Source of the DNA: Mycobacterium colombiense
GTDB taxonomy: Bacteria > Actinomycetota > Actinomycetes > Mycobacteriales > Mycobacteriaceae
Assembly (NCBI RefSeq): GCF_001665835.1
Contig: NZ_LZSX01000072.1
Span: 116,787 to 180,786 of the forward strand
Direction of reading: 5' to 3'
Length of the DNA: 64,000 bases
The translations under genes and the position numbers were made by a program. Below are positions 18,600 through 27,485 of the stretch, piece after piece. The notes beneath the pieces are model-generated. The model worked only from the letters and a program-made list of their open reading frames with translations. It was not told where the DNA came from and ran no database searches. Each line of letters opens with the position of its first letter. Within the stretch, counting starts at the first letter, position 1.

Positions 18600-18721
18600 G
18601 TCCGGGGCCTCCTTGTTGGCTCGTTGGTCTCTGCCATTGATAGACCCCGGCGCCGACGAAAACTCACCGCGTCGTCCACCCGCGCAACAGTGCTTAACCG
18701 GCCTATGTAACGTCAGGTCGC

Positions 18722-19585
18722 ATGAATACCGTCAGCAGCAGTCCCGAGACGGTGGAGTTTGCCGGCGTCGAGGGGATCACCCTGGTCGCCGATGAATGGA
18801 ATCGCGGCTCCGACGGTGCCGGGCGACCGAGCATCCTGATGTTGCACGGTGGCGGCCAGAACCGGTTTTCCTGGAAAAACACCGGCCAGACGCTGGCCGA
18901 TGAGGGACTGCACGTGGTGGCGCTGGATTCCCGCGGACACGGAGACAGCGCACGCTCCCCCGACGCCGACTACGAGATCGAGACGCTCACCGGCGATGTC
19001 ATGCGGGTGCTGGACGCGATCGGCCGGCCCGTGACGATCATCGGGGCCAGCATGGGCGGGCTGACCGGCATCCTCGCCGCTCACCGGGCCGGTCCCGCGA
19101 AGGTCACCCGGCTGGTGCTCGTCGACGTGGTCCCCCGATTCGAAAAGGGCGGCAGCGCCCGCATCCGCGACTTCATGTTCAGCGGCCTCGACGGCTTCGA
19201 CTCGCTGGAGCAGGCCGCCGACGCCGTCGCCGCCTACCTGCCTTACCGGAGCAAGCCGCGCAGCCCGGAGGGCCTGAAGAAGAACCTGCGCCTACGCGAC
19301 GGCCGCTGGTATTGGCACTGGGACCCCGCCTTCATGACCAAGCCCGGCGACGATCCCGAACTGCGCACCGAGAGCTTCGAGCAGGCCGCCAAGAGCCTAT
19401 CGATACCCGTCTTGCTGATCCGCGGCAAGCTGTCCGACGTGGTGAGCCCCGAGGGCGTTCGGCACTTCCTGGCCACCGTGCCGCGCGCCGAGTTCGTCGA
19501 GCTGTCCAACGCCGGGCACACCGCGGCCGGCGACGACAACGACGCGTTCAGCGACGCCGTGGTGGCGTTCGTCAACCGCCGCTGA
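18722..19585 (+). CDS. bpoB: Alpha/beta hydrolase, non-haem bromoperoxidase-like BpoB
   Basis: A 287-residue alpha/beta hydrolase. LMLHGGGQNRFSW gives the oxyanion region, IIGASMGGLTG holds the nucleophile Ser110, and the C-terminal LSNAGHTAAGD holds His; the acid is likely in RGKLSDVVS. Proteins of this type are historically called non-haem peroxidases but act mainly as esterases or lactonases. It is convergent with gnd2 and matches Rv1123c by sequence and position. Confidence 0.85.
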   Translation: MNTVSSSPETVEFAGVEGITLVADEWNRGSDGAGRPSILMLHGGGQNRFSWKNTGQTLADEGLHVVALDSRGHGDSARSPDADYEIETLTGDVMRVLDAIGRPVTIIGASMGGLTGILAAHRAGPAKVTRLVLVDVVPRFEKGGSARIRDFMFSGLDGFDSLEQAADAVAAYLPYRSKPRSPEGLKKNLRLRDGRWYWHWDPAFMTKPGDDPELRTESFEQAAKSLSIPVLLIRGKLSDVVSPEGVRHFLATVPRAEFVELSNAGHTAAGDDNDAFSDAVVAFVNRR

Positions 19586-19598
19586 CTGGCCGACGAGG

Positions 19599-20621
19599 CT
19601 AGTTCGCCGGCTTCTCCGCGTGCCCGCCGAATTGCTTGCGCATCGCCGAGAGCGCCTTGTTGGCGAAGTCGTCGAGTTGGCGCGAAGCGAAGCGGGATTG
19701 CAGCGCGGTGGTCAGCACCGGCGAGGGGACGCCCTCGTCGATCGCCGCGATGGACGTCCACCGGCCCTCCCCGGAGTCCGAGACCCGGCCGGAGAACTCC
19801 TTGAGGTCGGGCGAATCGTGCAGTGCTATCGCCGTCAGGTCCAGCAGCCAGGAGCCGATGACGCTGCCGCGCCGCCACACCTCGGCGACCTCCGGAATGT
19901 CGAAGTCGTACTGGTAGAACTCGGGATGCTCCAGCGGCGCGGTTTCAGCGTCACCCGCCTGGACGTGCTTGCCGATGTCGGCATTGCGCAGGATGTTGAG
20001 CCCCTCGGCGAGCGAGGCCATCATTCCGTACTCGATGCCGTTGTGCACCATCTTCACGAAGTGCCCGGCGCCGGAGTGCCCGCAGTGGAGATAGCCTTGC
20101 TCCGACCGCGCGACCTCGCCGTCGCGACCCGGCGTGCGGGCCGCGGCGTCGACGCCCGGTGCGACGGTGGCGAAGATCGGCTCGGCGTGCAGGAAAGCCT
20201 CGTCGTCGCCGCCGATCATCAGGCAGTAGCCGCGTTCCCGGCCCCACACGCCGCCGCTGGTGCCGCAGTCGAGTAGGTGAATGCCGCTCTCCGACAGAGT
20301 TTTCGCGTGGCGGATGTCGTCGCGGTAGTAGGAGTTGCCGCCGTCGATGACGATGTCACCCGACTCCAGCGTCTTGGCCAGTTCCTCGATGACACCCGTC
20401 GTGATGGTGCCAGCCGGCACCATCACCCAGACGACCCGCGGCGCCGTCAGCTTCTCAGCGAGCTCTTGCAGCGAGCCCACCCCGGTGGTCCTCTCCTCGC
20501 CCGCCATCGCCTTGACCGCGTCGGGGTTGTGGTCGTAGACCACGCACTCGTGTCCGCCCGCGACCACGCGGCGGACGATGTTCGCGCCCATCCGGCCCAG
20601 GCCGATCATCCCAAGCTGCAT
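19599..20621 (-). CDS. gnd2: 6-phosphogluconate dehydrogenase, decarboxylating (short form) Gnd2
   Basis: A 340-residue enzyme converting 6-phosphogluconate to ribulose 5-phosphate and CO2. The N-terminal MQLGMIGLGRMGANIVRR is the nucleotide-binding fold. The substrate site GTSGGVWG and catalytic Lys in HFVKMVHNGIEYGMM are present. The length fits the short GndA/YqeC-type family (about 300-340 residues) and not the 470-residue form. It lies 13 bases downstream of zwf1, forming a pentose-phosphate operon; corresponds to Rv1122. Confidence 0.93.
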   Translation of the reverse strand: MQLGMIGLGRMGANIVRRVVAGGHECVVYDHNPDAVKAMAGEERTTGVGSLQELAEKLTAPRVVWVMVPAGTITTGVIEELAKTLESGDIVIDGGNSYYRDDIRHAKTLSESGIHLLDCGTSGGVWGRERGYCLMIGGDDEAFLHAEPIFATVAPGVDAAARTPGRDGEVARSEQGYLHCGHSGAGHFVKMVHNGIEYGMMASLAEGLNILRNADIGKHVQAGDAETAPLEHPEFYQYDFDIPEVAEVWRRGSVIGSWLLDLTAIALHDSPDLKEFSGRVSDSGEGRWTSIAAIDEGVPSPVLTTALQSRFASRQLDDFANKALSAMRKQFGGHAEKPAN

Positions 20622-20634
20622 CGTGCCAGTCTCC

Positions 20635-22044
20635 TTACTGTTGGGTGGGCTTGCTACGCGGCAGCCACGGCTCGTGCCAGCTGTGGTGGCCCCGCAGCAG
20701 CGACTGTGCGGCCTGGGGTCCCCACGAGCCCTCGTCGTAATGATGAATGCGGCCCGGCTTGTCCAGCACGGGCTGCACGATTCGCCACGTCTGTTCGATG
20801 GCGTCTTCTCGGGCGAACAACTGGCGATCTCCGTTGAACGCCGCGTAGAGCAACCGCTCGTAGGGCCGCACCGGTTCGCCGAGGTCCTCGGCGAACGACG
20901 AGTCCAGGTGAACGTCGTGCCACGAATCTCCGGCCTGGGCGGACAACTGCAGCCGCATCCCGGGATCGGGGTCGATGCGCAGCACGATCTGGTTGCACTC
21001 GGGCGGGCGGCGGTTGGGCAGGAACGAGAACCCGGGAACGTGATGCAGGAACATCCGCACCTCGGTCACCTTCTCCGGCAACGCTTTTCCGGCGCGCAGG
21101 AAGATCGGCACCCCGGCCCAGCGCCAATTGTCGATCTCGGTCCGCAGCGCAATGTAGGTCTCGGTGGTGGAATCCTTTGCCACACCGGCGACGTCGGTGT
21201 AGCCGCGATACTGGCCGCGGACGCAACGCTCCGGATCCAGCGCCGGCATCGCCCGGAACACCTCGGCCTTCTTGTCGTTCAGGTCGTCGGCGCCCGCCCC
21301 GACCGGGGGCTCCATGGCGACCAGGGCGAGCACCTGCAGCAGGTGGTTTTGCACGACATCGCGAAGGGCGCCCACCGCGTCGTAGAACTTGCCGCGGTCC
21401 TCGATCCCGAAGTCCTCGGCCATGGTGATGTGGATCTCGGAGATGCTGTCGCGGTCCCACACCTTGGCCAGCCCCTGGTTGGCGAATCGCAGGTATTGCA
21501 GTTCTTCGACCGGCTGTTTGCCCAAAAAGTGGTCCACGCGCAGGATTTGGTCTTCGTCGAGCACCGCGCGCAGCCGCTCGTTGAGATCACGCGCCGAGTC
21601 CAGGTCGTGACCGAACGGCTTTTCCACCGCAACCCTGGCCCGCTCCAACAGGTCGGCCTTCGCCAGGTTCTCCACGATCGGCGCGAACAAGGACGGCGGC
21701 ATTTCGAGGTAGTAGAGCGGATGGGAGTCCGAAGGGATCTTCTTGGCGAGCTGTTTGTAGAGGCTGGCGTCGGTGACGTCGCCGTGCAGGTAGGACAGCC
21801 GGTCCGCCAGCCGGTCGAACACGGCGTCGTCGAACGTCTCCCCCGATGCCTTGATGGCGTCGCGCGCCCGATCCTGAAGCTGCTCGACGGTGATGTCGTC
21901 ACTGGCCACGCCCACGATCGGGTGGTTGAGCATGTTGCGACGCTCGAGCCGGTACAACGCCCGGAACGTCATCTTGCGCGCCAGATCGCCGGTGATTCCG
22001 AAGATCACCAGCAGGTCAGATGGACTAGTGTCGTCCTCGGCCAA
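20635..22044 (-). CDS. zwf1: Glucose-6-phosphate 1-dehydrogenase Zwf1
   Basis: A 469-residue enzyme oxidising glucose 6-phosphate to 6-phosphogluconolactone. The nucleotide loop is VIFGITGDLARKM, and the active-site stretch reads RVDHFLGKQPVEEL. The family motif is R-I-D-H-Y-L-G-K-E, so Gln replaces the usual Glu after the catalytic Lys; the catalytic Asp-His pair is kept. It is the first gene of an operon with gnd2 and corresponds to Rv1121. Confidence 0.93.
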   Translation of the reverse strand: MAEDDTSPSDLLVIFGITGDLARKMTFRALYRLERRNMLNHPIVGVASDDITVEQLQDRARDAIKASGETFDDAVFDRLADRLSYLHGDVTDASLYKQLAKKIPSDSHPLYYLEMPPSLFAPIVENLAKADLLERARVAVEKPFGHDLDSARDLNERLRAVLDEDQILRVDHFLGKQPVEELQYLRFANQGLAKVWDRDSISEIHITMAEDFGIEDRGKFYDAVGALRDVVQNHLLQVLALVAMEPPVGAGADDLNDKKAEVFRAMPALDPERCVRGQYRGYTDVAGVAKDSTTETYIALRTEIDNWRWAGVPIFLRAGKALPEKVTEVRMFLHHVPGFSFLPNRRPPECNQIVLRIDPDPGMRLQLSAQAGDSWHDVHLDSSFAEDLGEPVRPYERLLYAAFNGDRQLFAREDAIEQTWRIVQPVLDKPGRIHHYDEGSWGPQAAQSLLRGHHSWHEPWLPRSKPTQQ

Positions 22045-22174
22045 AACCGCTCCTCCCGAAAGTCACCCGATCGGCTCCCTTGAGATCACTACCCGCGGCT
22101 GGCGGAGTCAACACTAGACACTGCAGATAGGGCCGACAACCTGAGTGGACCGCCGCCTTGAAAGGATGACCGCC

Positions 22175-22999
22175 ATGGCTGACGCGCTGCACGTCACGGT
22201 CTACCTCCTGGCGGGGATTGCCGCGATCGAGGGCGTTGCGCTGATCGTGCTGTGGCGGTTGCTGGTGCGCAGTCAGCAGGAACTCGACGAGTTGCGCCAG
22301 CGGACCGACACCCGCAATCAGCTGCTGTCAGGTGGTCGCGAGGCCGTCAAAAGGGTGTGGAACACCGCCAATCTGATGCGCAAAGAGGGCTTCGGCGCGG
22401 CGGTGCGCAGCAGCATCGAGGACCTCGCGGACTGGGCCGAAGTCGAGCGACCCGACCTCGCCCGCGTCACCCCGGACGGCCGGGTGGTGATCTTGTTCTC
22501 TGACATCGAGGAATCGACCGCGCTCAACGAGCGGATCGGCGACCGGGCCTGGGTCAAGCTGATCAGCTCGCACGACAAGCTGGTTTCGGATCTGGTGCAG
22601 CGACGGTCCGGTCATGTGGTGAAGAGCCAGGGCGACGGATTCATGATCGCGTTCTCTCGCGCCGAGCATGCCGTCCGGTGCGGTCTCGATCTGCAGCGCG
22701 CGTTGCGCAGGGACGCAAACCGCAAGCGGCACGAGGAGATTCGCGTCCGGATCGGCATCCACATGGGCCGTTCGGTGCGTCGCGGCGATGACCTGTTCGG
22801 CCGCAACGTCGCAATGGCGGCACGGGTCGCCGCGCAAGCGGTCGGGGGTCAGATTCTGGTGAGTCAGCCGGTACGAGACGCGCTTTCCGACTCCGACGGC
22901 ATCCGGTTCGACGACGGCCGCAATGTGGAGCTGAAGGGCTTTTCGGGCACCTACCGCTTATTCGCCGTAGAGCCTCCGTCCGATTCCGAGCCGGACTGA
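22175..22999 (+). CDS. Membrane-anchored class III adenylate/guanylate cyclase-like protein
   Basis: A 274-residue protein with one N-terminal membrane helix (about residues 6-32), a short linker and a class III cyclase domain (about 100-265). Metal-binding Asp residues are in [10 protein letters not shown] and GDGFMIAF; Lys before the second Asp (VVKSQGDGF) suits ATP. The segment that normally reads V-N-x-A-A-R reads V-A-M-A-A-R, so the transition-state Asn is replaced by Ala. ATG 22175 is preferred, with GAAAGGA at 22160-22166. It occupies the Rv1120c position. Activity is uncertain. Confidence 0.85.
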   Translation: MADALHVTVYLLAGIAAIEGVALIVLWRLLVRSQQELDELRQRTDTRNQLLSGGREAVKRVWNTANLMRKEGFGAAVRSSIEDLADWAEVERPDLARVTPDGRVVILFSDIEESTALNERIGDRAWVKLISSHDKLVSDLVQRRSGHVVKSQGDGFMIAFSRAEHAVRCGLDLQRALRRDANRKRHEEIRVRIGIHMGRSVRRGDDLFGRNVAMAARVAAQAVGGQILVSQPVRDALSDSDGIRFDDGRNVELKGFSGTYRLFAVEPPSDSEPD

Positions 23000-23160
23000 A
23001 CGCCGTCCCCGTTGTATTCGGCCAACCGCTGATGCAGACGGTCGCGGACCTCGTCGGCGGTGTATGCGCGCCGCTTGCGTTGGTCGCGGACGACCAGCGC
23101 GCCCCCGGCGACGACACCGGCGGCACCGGCCAATCCCAGCCACTTCCACACATTGCGCAT
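22951..23160 (-). CDS. Small single-helix membrane protein
   Basis: A 69-residue protein: MRNVWKWLG, a hydrophobic segment [15 protein letters not shown], then a basic stop (RDQRKRR) and a charged cytoplasmic tail with [14 protein letters not shown]. The typical tail argues for a real gene. Its 3' end overlaps the end of the cyclase gene by 49 bases on the opposite strand. It occupies the Rv1119c-like position. Function unknown. Confidence 0.65.
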   Translation of the reverse strand: MRNVWKWLGLAGAAGVVAGGALVVRDQRKRRAYTADEVRDRLHQRLAEYNGDGVQSGSESDGGSTANKR

Positions 23161-23315
23161 GACACCAGGCTATGCGCAGCCGGGTCGTTATGGCCCGGTT
23201 GTGATTGACTTGTGTGCCCGCAACATTCGGCAACGCATCGCGCGTGACGTACCGGCGGGCTCATATTGGCGACGACAGCGACGAAAGTTGCGGCGGCGGA
23301 CGGGCTTACACGAAG

Positions 23316-23996
23316 ATGCTCACTTTGAACCAAGCGCTCGAACAGACCCGCACCGGCGACCTCTGGTTGTTTCGTGGCGGTTCGGGACCCGACCGCGCCA
23401 TCCAGACGCTGACAAACAGCCCGGTGAACCACGTCGGGATGACGGTGGCCATCGACGACCTGCCGCCGTTGATCTGGCACGCCGAACTCGGTGACAAGCT
23501 CGTCGACCTGTGGACGGGGACGAATCATCGTGGCGTGCAACTCAACGACCTTGCGCAGTCGGTGTTGCAGTGGTCGCGGCGCTACCACCAGCGGTGCTGG
23601 CTACGCCAGCTGACCCCGCCGGCCAACCGGGAGCAAGAGAACACGCTGCTGCGCGTGATCGCCCGGATGGACGGCACCGCATTTCCCACCACCATGCGCC
23701 TGACCGGCCGGTGGCTGCGCGGCCGGCTGCCGAACGCCTACGACTGGACGCGCGGAATCCCGTTCGTGGACAAGAAGGTTCGCGAATCGACGCAGCGACG
23801 CAAGGAGCGCCAGAGGCTCGGCCTGGAGGTGGCCTACTGCGCGGAAACGGTGGCCATCACCTACGAGGAAATGGGGTTGCTCACCACGGATAAGTACTCC
23901 AACTACTTCGACCCCGGCTCGTTCTGGAGCGGTGACAGGCTGCCGCTCGCACCGGGCTACGCCCTGGGCGACGAAATCGAGATCGCGGTCGGCTAG
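23316..23996 (+). CDS. Putative permuted papain-like (YiiX/NlpC-P60-type) hydrolase, Rv1118c position
   Basis: A 226-residue protein. The order of likely catalytic segments is His first (PVNHVGMTVAI), then an acidic/His strand (IWHAELG), then Cys (VAYCAETVAITYEEMG). This is the circularly permuted papain order seen in YiiX/YaeF-like hydrolases. The fold call is from motif order, not a search. ATG 23316 is chosen because the conserved-looking protein begins with MLTLNQALEQ. No signal peptide. Substrate unknown; amide or ester bonds are typical of the fold. Confidence 0.55.
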   Translation: MLTLNQALEQTRTGDLWLFRGGSGPDRAIQTLTNSPVNHVGMTVAIDDLPPLIWHAELGDKLVDLWTGTNHRGVQLNDLAQSVLQWSRRYHQRCWLRQLTPPANREQENTLLRVIARMDGTAFPTTMRLTGRWLRGRLPNAYDWTRGIPFVDKKVRESTQRRKERQRLGLEVAYCAETVAITYEEMGLLTTDKYSNYFDPGSFWSGDRLPLAPGYALGDEIEIAVG

Positions 23997-24003
23997 GCGA
24001 GGA

Positions 24004-24327
24004 CTACTCGACCGCCATCTCGCCCATCTCCGACCAGCCCGTGGCGTCGATGGTCTGGTTGATGATCTTGGGCGTCGACATCAGCGCCTGCGGGGCCTCT
24101 TGAATGAAGCGCTTGAAGTGGTCGCTGTTGACGTGGGCTGCGCCCGCCTCATCGTCGCGGAACGCCTCCACCAAGACGTACTCCGCCGGGTTGTCCAGGC
24201 TGCGCGACCAGTCGAACCAGAGATTGCCTTCTTCGGCCCGAGTCGCCGCGGTGAACGACGCGACGAATTCGGGCCAGCGGTCGGTCCACTCGGGTTTGGT
24301 CTCGAACTTGACGACGATGAAGATCAT
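24004..24327 (-). CDS. Antibiotic biosynthesis monooxygenase (ABM) domain protein, Rv1117-like
   Basis: A 107-residue ferredoxin-like protein. IFIVVKFETKPEWTDRW, then GNLWFDWSRSLDNPAEYVLVEAF and HVNSDHFKRFI are the hallmarks of the ABM/YgiN family. Members are small cofactor-free quinol monooxygenases or haem-degrading enzymes, usually dimers. The size equals Rv1117, which occupies the same neighbourhood. It is convergent with the papain-like gene. Confidence 0.88.
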   Translation of the reverse strand: MIFIVVKFETKPEWTDRWPEFVASFTAATRAEEGNLWFDWSRSLDNPAEYVLVEAFRDDEAGAAHVNSDHFKRFIQEAPQALMSTPKIINQTIDATGWSEMGEMAVE

Positions 24328-24468
24328 TGCGGCCCCGCCTCGGTTCGCTGTTCCGGTTACGCCCGTCCGGTCTCCGCGGGCAGCGCCAGCCTATCCGCCC
24401 GCGGGTGGCGCGACGGCTACGTCCGGGGCCGAACGCCCGGCGTAGTTTGCTTGGGTAATGGTTAGAGC

Positions 24469-24510
24469 AAAGTGTGCTCATGCGTCACACATGACACATG
24501 AGCACACTTT
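24469..24510. repeat. Perfect 14-bp inverted repeat in noncoding DNA
   Basis: AAAGTGTGCTCATG (24469-24482) and CATGAGCACACTTT (24497-24510) are exact reverse complements with a 14-base loop. This is the strongest hairpin in the window. It lies in the 374-base gap 24328-24701 between the ABM gene and the C40 peptidase gene, which holds no other convincing feature. The flanking DNA turns AT-rich just after it. It could be a regulator site, a terminator without a U-tract, or the trace of an insertion boundary. Confidence 0.75.
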
Positions 24511-24701
24511 CGCCGCAGGCTACCCTTTTCCCATGACTAGTGGCGTAGCTCACAAATTAGCCCGATGCGGCTGCATTTCACTATTCCACGCAACGGCAGA
24601 ACTGCATCCACTCAAGGCGTCGAAAAACCTGTCTTTATGCCCGGCAATTCGCGTTCTTTTCGTTATTGATTCGCAATTCCTGCGTGCCCGGATAAAGGAA
24701 A

Positions 24702-25217
24702 TCAGGGACCCGGCGGAGGCGGAACGGGGGCCGGAGCGTCGATCAGAACGGCAGGCGGCGGCGGCGGAGCGTCCGGCGCTGGCGGCGGAGCGAACAGTGG
24801 CGGTGGCGCGCCACCATCTTCCGGTGGCATTGGGAGGAACATGTGGTGGGTGAATCCGGCCTGGTAGGCGCCCGGACCACCTAGGTGCACGCCGCCGCGC
24901 TCACCGCTGGCGACCGAGGTTCCGTCCGGCAGCGTCACCGCGGTGTGGCCACCGTTCCAGCCGATGACCAAGGCGTTGGGGGCGGTTCCATATTGAAAGC
25001 CGCGCGCCAGCAATGCACCCTCTTCGTTTCCGGTGTTGAATCGATCGCCGAAAACGGGCCTGTCAGTCGCTGCATTCGCAATCCACGAAGCAAGTCCCGA
25101 ACAATCCGTCCCGGAGGGCGAATCGCCGCCCGGAATATACGGCGTGCCGGAAACCTGACCGATCAAAGACATCAATGTTGCAATAACGACCATGGGCAGG
25201 GAGGCTAGCAATAACAT
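24702..25217 (-). CDS. C40 (NlpC/P60-like) peptidase with Pro-rich tail
   Basis: A 171-residue protein. A hydrophobic N-terminus (LLLASLPMVVIATLMSLIG, signal or anchor) is followed by a compact hydrolase domain: PSGTDCSGLASWIANAA with the catalytic Cys, then WNGGHTAVTLPDG with the His. About 35 residues of Pro/Ala-rich tail end the protein. This is the layout of mycobacterial and phage-like peptidoglycan endopeptidases. It sits in a low-GC patch. Upstream, another reading frame encodes a hydrophobic segment (about 25210-25310), so the N-terminus could once have been longer. Substrate inferred: cell-wall peptide. Confidence 0.7.
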   Translation of the reverse strand: MLLLASLPMVVIATLMSLIGQVSGTPYIPGGDSPSGTDCSGLASWIANAATDRPVFGDRFNTGNEEGALLARGFQYGTAPNALVIGWNGGHTAVTLPDGTSVASGERGGVHLGGPGAYQAGFTHHMFLPMPPEDGGAPPPLFAPPPAPDAPPPPPAVLIDAPAPVPPPPGP

Positions 25218-25459
25218 TTATCGCGAACCAAAATTTGTGGCGCAGGTCATCCGCTATGCGGAGAATGACGTACGCCGCAGCTAGAGCAAACTTATTACAC
25301 ATCGGTATATTTTCGGCAGCTAAATACTTGCGGTTCGCGAGCGCTGGTTCCGCGGTTCCTCCGTGCGCTTTTACACCGTTACCGACTACGCGTGGTCGCA
25401 GCCGACAACCCGCCGAGCGCGACTTCTCCCGATCCAACTCTCGGCACACGGCGTTTTGG

Positions 25460-25843
25460 TCAGACCGGCGTCCATATCCCGTTGTTCCAGATACCCCAGT
25501 TACCGGCGCCGGTCGGGTTCCACATCATTTGCGCCCCGGGCGCCCAGGCCGGTTGGGGTGGCTGCGGCGGCGCCCACGCCGGTGGGGGCCCCCAGGGCCC
25601 CCACCCCGCCGGGGCGGATGGGCCTCCCGGACGTTGCCAGTCGTGGCATTGATGCCAGTCCCAGTCCAATACGTTGCCCCAGGCCGGGTTCCATTGATCG
25701 CCCGGACACCAGTGACCGGTGGGCGACGGCGTCGGGGCCGCCTCAGCGACGGGGCCGCCGGCCAGGCCCAGAGCTGACAGCGCCAACGCACCGCCCACCA
25801 GCACTCTCCGAGACCACCGCCCCGTCCGCTTTACAGTCGTCAT
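25460..25843 (-). CDS. Exported Trp/Pro-rich hypothetical protein
   Basis: A 127-residue product with an Arg-rich start, a hydrophobic core (VLVGGALALSALGLAGG) and cleavage probable at AEAAPT. The mature part has two Cys (HWCPG, HQCHDW) and long Pro/Trp/Gly/Ala stretches (PAGWGPWGPPPAW), ending NWGIWNNGIWTPV. Such secreted W/P-rich proteins occur in mycobacteria without known function. The GC content returns to the chromosomal norm here. Confidence 0.7.
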   Translation of the reverse strand: MTTVKRTGRWSRRVLVGGALALSALGLAGGPVAEAAPTPSPTGHWCPGDQWNPAWGNVLDWDWHQCHDWQRPGGPSAPAGWGPWGPPPAWAPPQPPQPAWAPGAQMMWNPTGAGNWGIWNNGIWTPV

Positions 25844-25907
25844 CTCCCCAGACTTTCCCTAGACCGGGATCCGGGCAAGTAGTAAGTCGGATTCCTTGGC
25901 AAGCGGG

Positions 25908-26306
25908 TCACAGCCCGAACTTGGCCCGGGCCTCCTGCGTCACCGGGGTGAACAGGTTGACCAGGTTTCCATCGGGATCGCGGAACAACAACGCGCGGTT
26001 CCCCCAGGGCATCGTGGTCGGCTCCGTCACGACCTCGGCGACGTGCTCGCGGAGCCGCTCGTATTCGGAGTCCACGTCCTCGACGATGAACTCCAGAATG
26101 GCGCTTCGGTTGGCCGCGGGTTCGGCGGATCCCTCGCCGAACACTGGGACGGTCTTGTCGCTGCCGATGGCCAGCGTGCCGATCGGCGTCGGGATTTCGG
26201 CGAACAGCTCGTTGCCCCAGATCGCGGCGACCTCGGTGACCAGCTCGTAGAAACCGACCAGCCGCTTGACGTCGGCCGTGATGATGCGCGTCGAGATGAA
26301 CTTCAT
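25908..26306 (-). CDS. VOC-superfamily (glyoxalase/dioxygenase-like) protein
   Basis: A 132-residue single-domain protein. Paired strands ISTRIITADVKRLVGFYELV and ILEFIVEDVDSEYERLREH, then NRALLFRDPDGNLVNLF, form the vicinal-oxygen-chelate fold. The C-terminal motif FRDPDGNLVNLF is diagnostic. GGGAGATC lies just before the start. Substrate unknown. Confidence 0.88.
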   Translation of the reverse strand: MKFISTRIITADVKRLVGFYELVTEVAAIWGNELFAEIPTPIGTLAIGSDKTVPVFGEGSAEPAANRSAILEFIVEDVDSEYERLREHVAEVVTEPTTMPWGNRALLFRDPDGNLVNLFTPVTQEARAKFGL

Positions 26307-26696
26307 GCGATCTCCCTCGGGTTCACAGCGATGCCTGTCTGGGCACGGATGCTAGACGCCGCCTCCGACAACCAGGGCGCCGTCACGAGGGTGCGACCCG
26401 ATGTCCCGAATCACCGGGCCCGCCGGGTTCTCCTGGCCTGCCATGCGACGCTTGGCACCGTGTTCGCCAGATCAGGCCGACTCCTGGCGAAAGCACGGAT
26501 CGCGCGATAGAACGACCAAAGTTGGCGTGCGATCTAGGTCAGAGACTTATGGTCCGAACGCCAGGGGCAATCTTCCGGGAGGTGGTTTCCAGCGGAACCG
26601 AGAGGATCATTTTCGCGAACCGTTGACGCCGACGAGGAAGCGACCTGGGGCCGTCGGAAGCGTCCGGTTTAAAACTGAGACACTCCGAGCAGCGGA
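26307..26696. other. 390-base gap without a supported gene
   Basis: Lies between the VOC gene and the convergent end of the SDR gene. The reading frames that cross it lack start signals and family resemblance. It may carry the promoter of the VOC gene at its left end. Nothing else is supported. Confidence 0.5.
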
Positions 26697-27449
26697 TCAA
26701 TTTGGGATGGCGACGCTCATGCCCCCGTCAATCATCCAGACAGCACCTACCGCGTAACTTGCCAAATCGGAGGCTAAAAAGGCGGCGACGTGGGCGATTT
26801 CGGCGGGATCCGCGGCGCGTTTGATGGGCGCGCCTTTCCCGTGCTCGACCAAGTTGCCGGGATCGCCCAGGATGTTGGTGACGACATCACCGACGCCGAG
26901 GGCGTTGATCCGGATACCGGCATCGATTGCCTCTAGGGCGGCGGTGCGGGTGAGCTGCGCGAGGGCTCCTTTGGACGCCGCGTAGGCGGAAATCGTCTTG
27001 AAGCTTTGAAAGCAGGCGTACGAACCGATATTCACGATGGCGCCGCTTTCTCGGGGGATCATTGCGCGCATCGCCTCGCGGGTGTGAAGGAACGCCCCGG
27101 TGACGTTGGTTCCGAGGATGTGATTCCAGTCTTCCAGGGTCGTTTCGATGACCGGCCGGTTGATGATGGTGCCGGCATTGTTGATCAGGATGTCGAGCCG
27201 CCCGAAGCGGCGACCGGCCAACTCGACCGCGTCGTTCGCCGTTTGTTCCTGGGCGACGTCACCGACGAGTGGCGCCACCGCGTCGATGTCGGCGTACAGG
27301 TCCTCGACCGCGGGGTTGATGTCTTCGGCGACCACAAAGACGCCGTATTCGATCAGTTGTCGGGTAACGGCCCGACCGATGCCGCTGGCCGCGCCAGTCA
27401 CGATCGCCACCTTGCCGTGCAGGTTTTCTCTGACGTGATCGACGCCCAT
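26697..27449 (-). CDS. SDR-family oxidoreductase
   Basis: A 250-residue classical SDR. The NAD(P) loop is VTGAASGIGRAV, followed by NNAG in ILINNAGT, Ser in VNIGSYACF, and YAASK in ISAYAASKGAL; the C-terminus ends WMIDGGMSVAIPN. GAGGGAGGG precedes the ATG at 27449. It is divergent from a TetR gene with a perfect palindrome between them, the standard arrangement for repressor control. Substrate unknown. Confidence 0.9.
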   Translation of the reverse strand: MGVDHVRENLHGKVAIVTGAASGIGRAVTRQLIEYGVFVVAEDINPAVEDLYADIDAVAPLVGDVAQEQTANDAVELAGRRFGRLDILINNAGTIINRPVIETTLEDWNHILGTNVTGAFLHTREAMRAMIPRESGAIVNIGSYACFQSFKTISAYAASKGALAQLTRTAALEAIDAGIRINALGVGDVVTNILGDPGNLVEHGKGAPIKRAADPAEIAHVAAFLASDLASYAVGAVWMIDGGMSVAIPN

Positions 27450-27485
27450 GCCGCCCTCCCTCGTTCTACATACAACAGTCCCAAA

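Noticed and set aside
25063..25449. A 128-codon frame upstream of and overlapping the C40 peptidase gene
   Set aside because: Only a short hydrophobic segment looks protein-like; the remainder is out of frame with the peptidase. Treated as a possible remnant, not a gene.
26539..26558. A DosR-box-like sequence (about 14 of 20 positions)
   Set aside because: The core GGGAC/GTCCC halves are broken and no gene follows in the right orientation.
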